This document shows, piece by piece, positions 24,866-35,723 of a stretch of DNA of 64,000 nucleotides; within the stretch, counting starts at the first letter, position 1; every line of letters starts with the position of its first letter. A program made the translations under genes and the position numbers. Source of the DNA: Albidovulum sp. GTDB lineage: Bacteria; Pseudomonadota; Alphaproteobacteria; Rhodobacterales; Rhodobacteraceae. The notes below the pieces were generated by a model, which searched no databases, was not told the DNA's origin, and saw only the letters and a program-made list of their open reading frames with translations. The stretch lies in contig JACKKB010000003.1 of the NCBI GenBank assembly GCA_020637635.1, forward strand, positions 372,001 to 436,000, given 5' to 3'.

Positions 24866-27390
24866 GCGATACAGACGGTAAGAAACCCCTCGGCCTCGGT
24901 GGCGGCCGCTCCGGCCAGGTGAAGCAGAGCTTCAGCCATGGGCGGACGAAGAACGTCGTCGTCGAGACGAAGCGCAAGCGCGTCGTCGTGCCGAAACCGG
25001 GTGCCGGCGCCGGTGCCGGCGGCAGCGGCTCGCCGAACCTCGGCGATCCGTCGCGCCGTCCCGCCGGCATTTCCGATGCCGAGATGGAGCGGCGGCTGAA
25101 GGCACTCCAGGCCGCCAAGTCGCGCGAGGCCGAAGAGGCCGCGCAGCGCGCCGAGGAAGAGCGCGTGCGCGAGGAAGAGCGCGAGCGCCGGCGCGCCGAC
25201 GCCGAGGCCAAGGAGCGCGACGACCGCGAACGCGAGGAAGCGCTGCGCCTCAAGGCCGAGGAGGATGCCCGCCGCGCCGAAGAGGCCGAGGCGCGCGCCG
25301 CCCGCAAGGAAGATTTCAAGAAGCCCGCCGCGTCCAAGGCGGGACCGGTCGATCAGGCCGCGGCGCAGGCCGCCGCCGCCCGGGCCGAGACCAAGGGCGT
25401 GCCGGTTGGCGGCCCCCGCAAGACCGACCGCGAGCGCGACGATCGTGGCGGCGACCGCGACAACCGCGGCAAGACCGCGCGCGACGACGGCCGCCGGTCG
25501 GGCAAGCTTACGCTGTCCGAGGCGCTTTCGGGCGAAGGCGGCCGCCAGCGGTCGCTCGCCGCGATGAAGCGCAAGCAGGAACGCGCGCGCCAGAAGGCGC
25601 TCGGTCTCGGCCAGAAGGCCGAGAAGCAGGTGCGCGACGTGCAGCTGCCCGAGACGATCGTGGTTCAGGAACTTGCCAACCGGATGGCCGAGCGCGCCGC
25701 CGATGTCGTCAAGGCACTCATGAAGATGGGCCTGATGGTCAGCATGAACCAGCCCATCGACGCGGATACGGCCGAACTCATCATCGACGAATTCGGGCAC
25801 CGTGCCGTGCGTGTCTCCGACGCCGACGTCGAACAGGTGATCGACACCGTCGTCGACAAGGCCGAAGACCAGCAGTCGCGCCCGCCGATCATCACCATCA
25901 TGGGCCATGTCGACCACGGCAAGACGTCGCTTCTGGACGCGATCCGGCATGCCAACGTCGTCTCGGGCGAGGCTGGCGGCATCACCCAGCATATCGGCGC
26001 CTACCAGGTAACGACTGACAGCGGCTCGATGCTGACCTTCCTCGATACGCCGGGCCACGCGGCCTTCACCTCGATGCGCGCGCGTGGCGCCCAGGTGACC
26101 GATATCGTGGTTCTGGTGGTCGCCGCAGACGATGCGGTCATGCCGCAGACGGTCGAGGCGATCAACCACGCCAAGGCCGCCGGCGTGCCGATGATCGTCG
26201 CGATCAACAAGTGCGACAAGCCGGATGCCAATCCCCAGAAGGTGCGCACCGATCTCCTGCAGCACGAAGTCGTCGTCGAGGCGATGTCCGGCGAAGTGCA
26301 GGACGTGGAGGTTTCGGCCAAGACCGGCAAGGGACTCAATACCCTGCTCGAGGCGATCGCGCTTCAGGCCGAGATCCTCGAGCTCAAGGCCAACCCGGAT
26401 CGTGCCGCCGCCGGCGCCGTCATCGAGGCCAAGCTAGACGTCGGCCGCGGCCCGGTCGCGACGGTGCTCGTCCAGAACGGCACCCTGCGCCAGGGTGACA
26501 TCTTCGTGGTCGGCGAACAGTGGGGCAAGGTCCGCGCACTCGTCAACGACAAGGGCGAAAGGGTCAACGAGGCCGGCCCCTCGGTTCCGGTCGAGGTTCT
26601 CGGCCTGAACGGCACGCCCGAAGCGGGCGATGTCCTCAACGTCGTCGAGACCGAGGCGCAGGCCCGCGAGATCGCGCACTACCGCGAGCAGGCCGCCAAG
26701 GACAAGCGCGCCGCGGCCGGTGCCGCGACCACGCTCGAACAGCTGATGGCCAAGGCCAAGGAAGACAGGAACGTGGCCGAACTTCCGATCGTGGTGAAGG
26801 CCGACGTGCAGGGCTCGGCCGAGGCCATCGTCCAGGCGATGGAGAAGATCGGCAACGACGAGGTGCGCGTCCGCGTGCTGCACTACGGCGTCGGCGCCAT
26901 CACCGAATCCGACATCGGGCTGGCCGAGGCGAGCCAGGCACCCGTTATCGGCTTCAACGTCCGCGCCAATGCCCCGGCGCGCGCCGCGGCCAACCAGAAG
27001 GGCGTCGAGATCCGTTATTACTCGGTGATCTACGACCTCGTCGACGATGTGAAGGCGGCTGCATCTGGCCTCCTGTCGGCCGAGATCCGCGAGAGCTTCA
27101 TCGGCTATGCCGAGATCAAGGAGGTCTTCAAGGTCTCTGGCGTCGGCAAGGTCGCGGGCTGCCTTGTTACCGAAGGCGTGGCGCGGCGTTCGGCCGGCGT
27201 GCGGCTCCTGCGCGACAACGTGGTCATCCACGAAGGCACGCTGAAGACGCTCAAGCGCTTCAAGGACGAGGTGAAGGAAGTTCAGTCCGGCCAGGAATGC
27301 GGCATGGCCTTCGAGAATTACGAGGATATCCGCCCCGGCGACATCATCGAGATATTCGAGCGCGAAGAGGTCGAGCGCAAACTCTCCTGA
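24862..27390 (+). CDS. infB: Translation initiation factor IF-2
   Basis: 842-aa GTPase that positions initiator fMet-tRNA on the 30S subunit. The N-terminal ~250 residues are a charged, helical low-complexity region (many Glu/Arg/Ala) after the short conserved KTLGL-type start (KKPLGLGGGRSGQVKQSF). The IF2 N-domain is ETIVVQELANRMAERAADVV. The G domain shows GHVDHGKTSLLDAIR (G1), DTPGHAAF (G3) and NKCDKPDAN (G4). Domains II to IV end with GQECGMAFENYEDIRPGD. It is the last gene of the operon and is followed by a strong terminator. Confidence 0.97.
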   Translation: MSDTDGKKPLGLGGGRSGQVKQSFSHGRTKNVVVETKRKRVVVPKPGAGAGAGGSGSPNLGDPSRRPAGISDAEMERRLKALQAAKSREAEEAAQRAEEERVREEERERRRADAEAKERDDREREEALRLKAEEDARRAEEAEARAARKEDFKKPAASKAGPVDQAAAQAAAARAETKGVPVGGPRKTDRERDDRGGDRDNRGKTARDDGRRSGKLTLSEALSGEGGRQRSLAAMKRKQERARQKALGLGQKAEKQVRDVQLPETIVVQELANRMAERAADVVKALMKMGLMVSMNQPIDADTAELIIDEFGHRAVRVSDADVEQVIDTVVDKAEDQQSRPPIITIMGHVDHGKTSLLDAIRHANVVSGEAGGITQHIGAYQVTTDSGSMLTFLDTPGHAAFTSMRARGAQVTDIVVLVVAADDAVMPQTVEAINHAKAAGVPMIVAINKCDKPDANPQKVRTDLLQHEVVVEAMSGEVQDVEVSAKTGKGLNTLLEAIALQAEILELKANPDRAAAGAVIEAKLDVGRGPVATVLVQNGTLRQGDIFVVGEQWGKVRALVNDKGERVNEAGPSVPVEVLGLNGTPEAGDVLNVVETEAQAREIAHYREQAAKDKRAAAGAATTLEQLMAKAKEDRNVAELPIVVKADVQGSAEAIVQAMEKIGNDEVRVRVLHYGVGAITESDIGLAEASQAPVIGFNVRANAPARAAANQKGVEIRYYSVIYDLVDDVKAAASGLLSAEIRESFIGYAEIKEVFKVSGVGKVAGCLVTEGVARRSAGVRLLRDNVVIHEGTLKTLKRFKDEVKEVQSGQECGMAFENYEDIRPGDIIEIFEREEVERKLS

Positions 27391-27426
27391 CGAAACCTCT
27401 CCCCGGAGGTTCCGCGGGACGGAAGA

Positions 27427-27454
27427 AAGGCCGCCTTCTCAGGCGGCCTTCTTT
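27427..27454 (+). terminator. Intrinsic terminator of the rimP-infB operon
   Basis: A perfect 10-bp stem, AAGGCCGCCT (27427-27436) with AGGCGGCCTT (27441-27450), around a TCTC loop and followed by CTTT, lies 36 bases after the infB stop. The convergent 45-aa gene has its stop codon in the loop and its last codons in one arm, and may use the hairpin from the other side. Confidence 0.8.
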
Positions 27455-27576
27455 GTCACCGGGAACCCCTCGAAAAGGAGCTTCCCGACACGAACGAGTA
27501 TCTTGCCGTTTTCAAGCTGGCGCTCGAAGGTCCCCTGGACCGAAACGCAGCTTCCAAGAGTGATGGTTCGCAGCAT
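27439..27576 (-). CDS. Small conserved-looking protein (45 aa)
   Basis: A 45-aa ORF, starting MLRTITLGSCVSVQGTFER and ending FEGFPVTKKAA, with a GGGGGGAT ribosome-site-like run about 7 to 12 bases upstream of ATG 27576. Composition is normal for a folded small protein: alternating hydrophobics (GKILVRVGKLLFEGF) suggest a small beta barrel or hairpin. The last codons (Lys-Lys-Ala-Ala-stop) form one arm of the infB terminator. I have the impression that related small ORFs occur in other rhodobacteria but cannot verify it. No function is assigned. Confidence 0.6.
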   Translation of the reverse strand: MLRTITLGSCVSVQGTFERQLENGKILVRVGKLLFEGFPVTKKAA

Positions 27577-27759
27577 CGCACATATCCCCCCAAGCAAAGG
27601 CGGCTGCCAGACTGTTCTCGATACTGGTTAATCTACGACTTATGGAACGCGCCAAGGCTCGCATATTTGTTTCAATTTGGAAACAATTAATCGCCACACT
27701 CCCCTTTGTAGCGATTTTTCGCCTTTCCTGCGCTCGCCCACCATATTTAGTGATCCCGC

Positions 27760-28158
27760 TCAAATCCAGTCTCTGAGAATCGGAATCAGCGGCCGATCGG
27801 CGGCTGGCATCTCGAAATCGGCAAGATCCCTGGCGCGGACCCAGGCAAGTTCCTGATTTTCGCGCGGGACCGGGGTTCCCTGCCAGCGCCGGCAGGCAAA
27901 GAGCGGCATCAGAAGGTGGAAGTCCGCGTAGCCGTGGCTCGCGAAGGTGAGCGGTGCAAGGCAGCTCGACCAGGTCTCGATCCCGAGCTCTTCGTGCAGT
28001 TCGCGGATGAGCGCCGCCTCCGGCGTCTCGCCGGGCTCCACCTTGCCGCCCGGAAACTCCCAGAGCCCGGCCATCGCCTTGCCTGGCGGGCGGCGGGCAA
28101 GAAGCACCCGCCCGTCGACATCGATGAGCGCGACCGCCGCGACCAGGACCGTCTTCAC
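27760..28158 (-). CDS. mutT: 8-oxo-dGTP diphosphatase (MutT/NUDIX)
   Basis: 132-aa NUDIX hydrolase that removes oxidised dGTP from the nucleotide pool. The Nudix box reads GGKVEPGETPEAALIRELHEELG (about 34-56), with all Glu ligands. The N-terminal LVAAVALIDVDGRVLLARRP and the FPGG approach match MutT rather than other NUDIX families. GTG 28158 overlaps the argJ stop (GTGA), so the gene is translated in coupling with argJ. Upstream it is separated from the 45-aa gene by a 183-bp AT-rich stretch. Confidence 0.9.
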   Translation of the reverse strand: MKTVLVAAVALIDVDGRVLLARRPPGKAMAGLWEFPGGKVEPGETPEAALIRELHEELGIETWSSCLAPLTFASHGYADFHLLMPLFACRRWQGTPVPRENQELAWVRARDLADFEMPAADRPLIPILRDWI

Positions 28159-29510
28159 GACCGGTAGTCGGCGTTGATGTCGATGTAGCGATGCGTCAGG
28201 TCGCAGGTCCAGACCGACCGCGCCGCTTCGCCGAGCCCGAGGTCGACCGAAATGACAAGCGTGTCGCGCTTCATGTAGGCCGCCGTCTCCTCCTCGGAAT
28301 AGCCCGGACTGCGCCAGCCCTTCTCGGCCACAAGGATGTCGCCGAAGCGGATCGAGATCCGGTCGCGCTCGGCAACGCCGCCCGATTTGCCGATGGCCAT
28401 GACGATGCGGCCCCAGTTGGCATCCTCGCCGGCGATGGCGGTCTTCACGAGAGGCGAATTGGCGATCGCCATGGCGATGCGGTGGGCATTCGCGGCATCC
28501 GTCGCGCCGGTCACGCGGATCTCGACGAACTTCGTGGCCCCCTCACCGTCACGCACGACCTGCTGCGCGAGATCGAGCATCACCGAATGCAGCGCCGCCT
28601 CGAAGGCACGACCGACCTGACCCTGCGCATCCTCGACCGGCGCCGCCGCCGACGCGCCGGTGGCGGCAACGACAAGCGCATCCGAAGTCGAGGTATCGCT
28701 GTCCACCGTGATCGCGTTGAAGGTCGCGTCGACCTGGCGCGCCACCATGGTCTGCAAGAGTTCGGGCGAGATCGCCGCATCGGTGAAGATGTAGACGAGC
28801 ATCGTCGCCATGTCGGGCGCAATCATCCCCGACCCCTTGGCGATACCGGCGATCCGGATCGCCCCGCCTTCGCCCGCGATCTCGGCCGAGGCACCCTTGG
28901 GGAAGGTGTCGGTGGTCATGATCGCGCGCGCCGCCGCCTCGATCGCGCCCTCGTCGAGCGCGGCAATCAGTTCAGGCAGTTTCGCGGTGATCCGTTCGTG
29001 TCGCAGGGGCTCGCCGATGACGCCGGTCGACGAGGAGAAGACGCGCGAGACGGGCAGGCCCAGCGCCGCGGCCGCGGAGCCCGTGACGGCGTCGACCGCC
29101 TCTTGCCCGGCGGCGCCGGTAAAGGCATTGGCATTGCCCGAGTTGACGATGATCGCGGCGCCCGAGGACCTGCCGGACCGGTCGGTGAGCTTCGTCTCGC
29201 AGTCAAGGATGCAGGCGGCGCGCGTCGACGACCGGGTGAAGGCACCCGCGATCGCGGTGCCCGGCGCGAGCCGCGCCAGCATCACGTCGGTCCGCCCGGA
29301 ATAGCGCACCCCTGCCGCCCCGGCCGCGAAGGAGACGCCGCCGATGCGCGGCAGGGCAGGGAACCCCTCCTTCGGCGCAAGCGGGGACACGGGGTTGGCC
29401 TTCTTCCCCTTTGTCCCGCCGGTTGCGGCAGCGAGATCCGCGGCCAGCGCACTGACCTGTGCGGCGAGCCTTTCGGCCTCGGCCTTCCAGTCCTTCGCGT
29501 CACTCGGCAT
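28155..29510 (-). CDS. argJ: Bifunctional glutamate N-acetyltransferase / N-acetylglutamate synthase
   Basis: Enzyme of the cyclic arginine pathway that moves acetyl from N-acetylornithine to glutamate. It is made as a proenzyme cut before a threonine nucleophile: Thr236 in GSGMIAPDMATMLVYIFTD. Other family features are FTRSSTRAACILDC, NSGNANAFTG and TDTFPKG. At 451 aa it is about 40-45 residues longer than typical ArgJ. The extra N-terminus (AKDWKAEAERLAAQVSALAA and a Lys/Gly linker) looks helical and could be a start-site artefact or a real extension. It lies upstream of mutT (GTGA overlap) and downstream of the PPIase gene. Confidence 0.95.
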   Translation of the reverse strand: MPSDAKDWKAEAERLAAQVSALAADLAAATGGTKGKKANPVSPLAPKEGFPALPRIGGVSFAAGAAGVRYSGRTDVMLARLAPGTAIAGAFTRSSTRAACILDCETKLTDRSGRSSGAAIIVNSGNANAFTGAAGQEAVDAVTGSAAAALGLPVSRVFSSSTGVIGEPLRHERITAKLPELIAALDEGAIEAAARAIMTTDTFPKGASAEIAGEGGAIRIAGIAKGSGMIAPDMATMLVYIFTDAAISPELLQTMVARQVDATFNAITVDSDTSTSDALVVAATGASAAAPVEDAQGQVGRAFEAALHSVMLDLAQQVVRDGEGATKFVEIRVTGATDAANAHRIAMAIANSPLVKTAIAGEDANWGRIVMAIGKSGGVAERDRISIRFGDILVAEKGWRSPGYSEEETAAYMKRDTLVISVDLGLGEAARSVWTCDLTHRYIDINADYRS

Positions 29511-29528
29511 CTTCGGGGCCCCTTCCGC

Positions 29529-30371
29529 TCAGTTGGCGATCAGATCGGCATTCTTGAGGATCGCGGGATCAATCCCGTCAACGCTCTTTTCCACGCTCGC
29601 GCCGTCAGTCAGCTCCTTCACCTTTTCCTCGACCGCCTTCTGACGCAGATCGCCGGCCAGCTCTTCCTTGACGTCGTCGAAGGCCGGCGCGGTCGCGTCG
29701 CGGATCTCTTCGAGCTTGATGATGTGCCAGCCGAACTGCGTCTCTATCGGGTCGGAGACCGTGCCGGGCTCCATTGCGACGACCGCGTCCTCGAAGGGCT
29801 TGACCATCCGGCCGACCCCGAACCAGCCGAGATCGCCGCCCGCGGTGGCCGAACCCTTGTCCGTCGACTTCTCCTTGGCGAGCGCCGCGAAGTCGGCGCC
29901 AGCATCGATCTGCTTCTTCAGCTCGAGCGCCTCGTCCTCGCTCGCGACGAGGATATGCGCGGCATGATATTCCTTGCCGAGCTCGGCGCTGGTGTATTTC
30001 TCGTCATAGAGCTTCTTCAGCGCCTCGTCGGTGGCCGCCGCATTGGCCGCCGCATCGAGCGTGACACCCGCGAGATAGCCGCGCGTCTGGTTCTCCATGA
30101 TCAGCTTGTCGCGCCGCTTCACGAGCCCGTCGGACGCCTTGGCCAGAACCACCTGCTGCACGATCTGGTCCAGGATCCCGTTGAAAAGCACGTCATCGGG
30201 CAGTTGCAGATACTGTTGCGGCAGCGTCTCGCGCATCGCGATCATCTCGCCGAGCGTGACTTCGACGCCGTCCACCCTGGCGACGACGGTATCCGCAGTC
30301 GGGTCCTCGGCCCGACCAGGCGCCGCGAGTGAAAGGACAAGCGCGCCTGCGAGAGCGGCGGATTTCAGCAT
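29529..30371 (-). CDS. Parvulin-type peptidyl-prolyl cis-trans isomerase, periplasmic
   Basis: 280-aa folding helper with a signal peptide (MLKSAALAGALVLSLAAPGRA). A SurA-like helical region with VARVDGVEVTLGEM and LPQQYLQLPDD follows. The PpiC domain lies at about 135-230: YHAAHILVASEDEALELKKQ, GSATAGGDLGWFGVGRMV, and ETQFGWHIIKLEEIRD. It acts in the periplasm on exported proteins. It is divergent from secA; the start at ATG 30371 is set by the signal peptide, since the longer ORF runs into the intergenic region. Confidence 0.92.
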   Translation of the reverse strand: MLKSAALAGALVLSLAAPGRAEDPTADTVVARVDGVEVTLGEMIAMRETLPQQYLQLPDDVLFNGILDQIVQQVVLAKASDGLVKRRDKLIMENQTRGYLAGVTLDAAANAAATDEALKKLYDEKYTSAELGKEYHAAHILVASEDEALELKKQIDAGADFAALAKEKSTDKGSATAGGDLGWFGVGRMVKPFEDAVVAMEPGTVSDPIETQFGWHIIKLEEIRDATAPAFDDVKEELAGDLRQKAVEEKVKELTDGASVEKSVDGIDPAILKNADLIAN

Positions 30372-30408
30372 TGTGACAACTCCCAATGGGCCGCGAGAGC
30401 CCGCGGCG

Positions 30409-30437
30409 TTGACTAACAGACATGAGCCGCTTACATC
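30409..30437 (+). promoter_or_regulatory. Candidate sigma-70 promoter of secA
   Basis: TTGACT (30409-30414) and TACATC (30432-30437) are 17 bases apart in the 187-bp region between the divergent PPIase and secA genes. This predicts a leader of about 115 bases before the secA ATG. Confidence 0.5.
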
Positions 30438-30558
30438 GCGGATGGTCCCCGTACGGGCCCTGTCTGTCTTCGTTCGCAGCCGTTCTAGGCACAGCAGAAG
30501 GTGGCGGCAAGGCCACGTGTTCACACGAGGGCGTCAACAGAACCCGAGCGGAGACAAA

Positions 30559-33255
<2,697 letters not shown>

Positions 33256-33306
33256 CGGTCCGCAACGCGACGCTCCGGCCTGTCGGTCTGATCGGAGAAG
33301 AGTGCC

Positions 33307-34326
33307 ATGACTGCCTACAGAGATGTTCTGCTTCATGTCGGCCACGGCAAGACCGGCTCGACCTATATCCAGCTCTTCCTGGCGCTCAATGCCCCCCGAC
33401 TTCTCGAGCTCGGCATCCTCTACCCTGACTCGGATGCCACCAGGGCGGCGCTTGCCGGCGAGATCACGGGCGGCAACTACAAGGCCCGGCCGATCCTCGA
33501 CAACATCGGGCGCTTCGCACGCCAACCGCCCGAGACCGCGCGGCTCTTGTTTTCGAGCGAGGCGCTGATGCGCGAGATTCCGAAGACCGAGGCGTTCTTC
33601 CCGACCCTGCGCAGCCACGGCCTTCGCGCCTCGGTGCTCATGTTCACCCGCGATCCGATCGAGTTTCTGCGCGCGCAGTATATCCAGCAGGTGAAGCGGG
33701 GCGGGTTCACCGGCAGTTTCGACGACTACGTCAAAGACGCCTCTCCGGTCGAGCGCCACATTCAGGCTCTCGAAAGGTTCCTGCGACTTTGCCGCGATGA
33801 AGAGGTTCCGGTTAGGGCACGCAGCTATGACCGCCACAGCCATGATCTGATAGGCGCTCTGCTATCCTTTCTGGATATTCCTCGCGACGGTTTCGAGGAA
33901 CCCGCGATCACGTCGAACCGCAGCCTCAGCTATTCCGAGATCGTTCTCCAGCGGAAATTCAATTACCATCTCGGGGTGGCGAGCAGCCACTTCGTCTCCG
34001 ACGCCCTGTGTAGCGAATTGCCCGACGTTGCGCCGAGCCGCCTTCTGCCGTCTGCGGACAATCTCGCCCGCTGTATCGAGGTCTACAACCGGCACGTGGA
34101 GAAGCTGAACGCGCTTCTTCCCGCCGGGAGCGACCGATACCGGGCGATCGCGCCAGATCATGCGATGCAGGAACGCCGTGAGAAGCCGATCACGTTCAGC
34201 GAGGAACAGCTTGATGTTCTCGCGCGCGCGCTTTCGTCTCAGATCGACAGCGCAGAGGCAGAGCCCTCCCGTGGCTTGCGCGCACGTCTCGGCGCGTTTC
34301 TGGCCAGAAAGCGCGGGCGAGGCTAG
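33307..34326 (+). CDS. PAPS-dependent sulfotransferase-like protein (first of pair)
   Basis: 339-aa P-loop protein. The 5'-phosphosulfate loop is LLHVGHGKTGSTYIQLFLA with Lys15. The 3'-phosphate motif is VLMFTRDPIEFLRAQYIQQ with Arg115. These are the two PAPS-binding elements of cytosolic and bacterial sulfotransferases. The C-terminus is strongly basic (ARLGAFLARKRGRG). The acceptor is probably a sugar, but the sequence does not identify it. It follows secA after 51 bases and is followed 111 bases later by a second sulfotransferase gene. The two share little identity outside the motifs, so this is not a recent duplication. Confidence 0.78.
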   Translation: MTAYRDVLLHVGHGKTGSTYIQLFLALNAPRLLELGILYPDSDATRAALAGEITGGNYKARPILDNIGRFARQPPETARLLFSSEALMREIPKTEAFFPTLRSHGLRASVLMFTRDPIEFLRAQYIQQVKRGGFTGSFDDYVKDASPVERHIQALERFLRLCRDEEVPVRARSYDRHSHDLIGALLSFLDIPRDGFEEPAITSNRSLSYSEIVLQRKFNYHLGVASSHFVSDALCSELPDVAPSRLLPSADNLARCIEVYNRHVEKLNALLPAGSDRYRAIAPDHAMQERREKPITFSEEQLDVLARALSSQIDSAEAEPSRGLRARLGAFLARKRGRG

Positions 34327-34437
34327 GCGCGCCCCGCGTGCGCGAAGGTTTTCGATCTGCCGCCGTCATGCTAGGGTGTCACCGAAATCAGAGGAGACGC
34401 CATCCATACGCACCCGGCCAGGCGACACGAAGCGGAC

Positions 34438-35517
34438 ATGACCGGCAAGCGCGCCATTTTCCATATCGGCATGCACAAGACCGGCACGACGGTCTTGCAG
34501 AGCGCGCTGCAGGGCTATGATGACGGCCGCGTGAGATACGCCGACCTCGGTGAGCAAAACCACTCGGTGCCTTTTGCCACGATGTTCTGGGCCGCGCCCG
34601 AACAGCACCGCGAACATCGCGACCGCCGCCATTCGGACCGACAAGTGCGTCGGTTTCGCAAACACTATCTGGAGCGCCTCGAACGCGAGGTCGAAAAAAC
34701 CAAAGACACGCTTCTCTTCAGCGGCGAGTCGCTCTGGTACACGAATGTTGAGGCTCTCTCTCGGCTGAAGGCGCATTTCGATCGCTACTTCGACCGCTAC
34801 AAGGTCGTGTGCTACGTGCGCGACCCGCTCAGCTTCGCCAATTCTTCCTTCTCCGAGCGCCTTAAGGGCCGGCGACGGGACTTTCTCATCCGCATACCGA
34901 AGTATCGCGACCATCTGCTCCGCCACAGCGAGGTCTTCGGCCCCGAGGCCCTTTCGGTATTCGAATATGCGCGCGAACGCTTCGAGGGCGGCAGCGTGGT
35001 GAACGATTTCGCCCGAAAGCTTGGCCTCGACGCCCCGCTTAACGCGGCCACGGAGAAGAATGCCTCGCTCTCGCTCGAGGCGATGCAGATCCTTTTCGCG
35101 CTGAACAATTCGCGCCTCGCCGATCTGCCCGATGACGTTCAGCGCTACGTGAGCGACCGGTTCCGCGCCGCACTTGGCGGCTTCGGCAAGGGCCGCTTTT
35201 CCTTTGATCCCGCGCAGGTGGCCGCAGCGACCGATGCCGAACAGACGCAATGGCTTCTCGATCGGTTCGGGATCGACTTCACCCGGCCTGGCCGCACATC
35301 GACGCCGGCCTGTTCCGAGGCGGAGTTCCGCAGCATCGCACCCGAAACGATATTCGCCCTGCAGTCGCGGTTGACCGAGGCCGGCCTGGTCGCGGGCGAC
35401 GAAAGCGGGCTCGCCCAGATCCTCGACCGGGCAACGGCCCGCCTGACCAGCCATTTCCGCGCGCCGCGCCGGCGGTTTCGGCGCTGGCTTCGTCGCCGCC
35501 AGGCCGTGTTGACCTAG
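34438..35517 (+). CDS. PAPS-dependent sulfotransferase-like protein (second of pair)
   Basis: 359-aa protein with the 5'-phosphosulfate loop AIFHIGMHKTGTTVLQSALQ (Lys14) and the 3'-phosphate motif VVCYVRDPLSFANSSFSERL (Arg128 and following serines). LLFSGESLW at about 92-100 is the strand-loop usually placed between them in this type of sulfotransferase. A helical region with many charged residues lies between 55 and 90, and the C-terminus is Arg-rich (RAPRRRFRRWLRRRQ). Sulfation of a surface glycan is plausible given glycosyltransferases and a third sulfotransferase further along the window; it is not shown by the sequence. Confidence 0.78.
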   Translation: MTGKRAIFHIGMHKTGTTVLQSALQGYDDGRVRYADLGEQNHSVPFATMFWAAPEQHREHRDRRHSDRQVRRFRKHYLERLEREVEKTKDTLLFSGESLWYTNVEALSRLKAHFDRYFDRYKVVCYVRDPLSFANSSFSERLKGRRRDFLIRIPKYRDHLLRHSEVFGPEALSVFEYARERFEGGSVVNDFARKLGLDAPLNAATEKNASLSLEAMQILFALNNSRLADLPDDVQRYVSDRFRAALGGFGKGRFSFDPAQVAAATDAEQTQWLLDRFGIDFTRPGRTSTPACSEAEFRSIAPETIFALQSRLTEAGLVAGDESGLAQILDRATARLTSHFRAPRRRFRRWLRRRQAVLT

Positions 35518-35723
35518 GCGCGGCGCCCGATCCGAAATGGAAATGCGGCATCTTCGTGGCGTGTGACCTCGGTCGCTACACGATCTGCCCCCAGGCCGTC
35601 GCGTGAACTCCAGATCTGGTTACAGCCCGCACCGGCAATTGTTTCCGATTGCCACACAGCAGCCATTTCCATGCCCCCGACTCGCACTACCCCTGATGCA
35701 TTCGACGTCGAGCGGAGGCGAAA

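Noticed and set aside
24988..25640. Repetitive-looking sequence inside infB
   Set aside because: This is the usual charged, low-complexity N-terminal region of IF-2, not a DNA repeat element.
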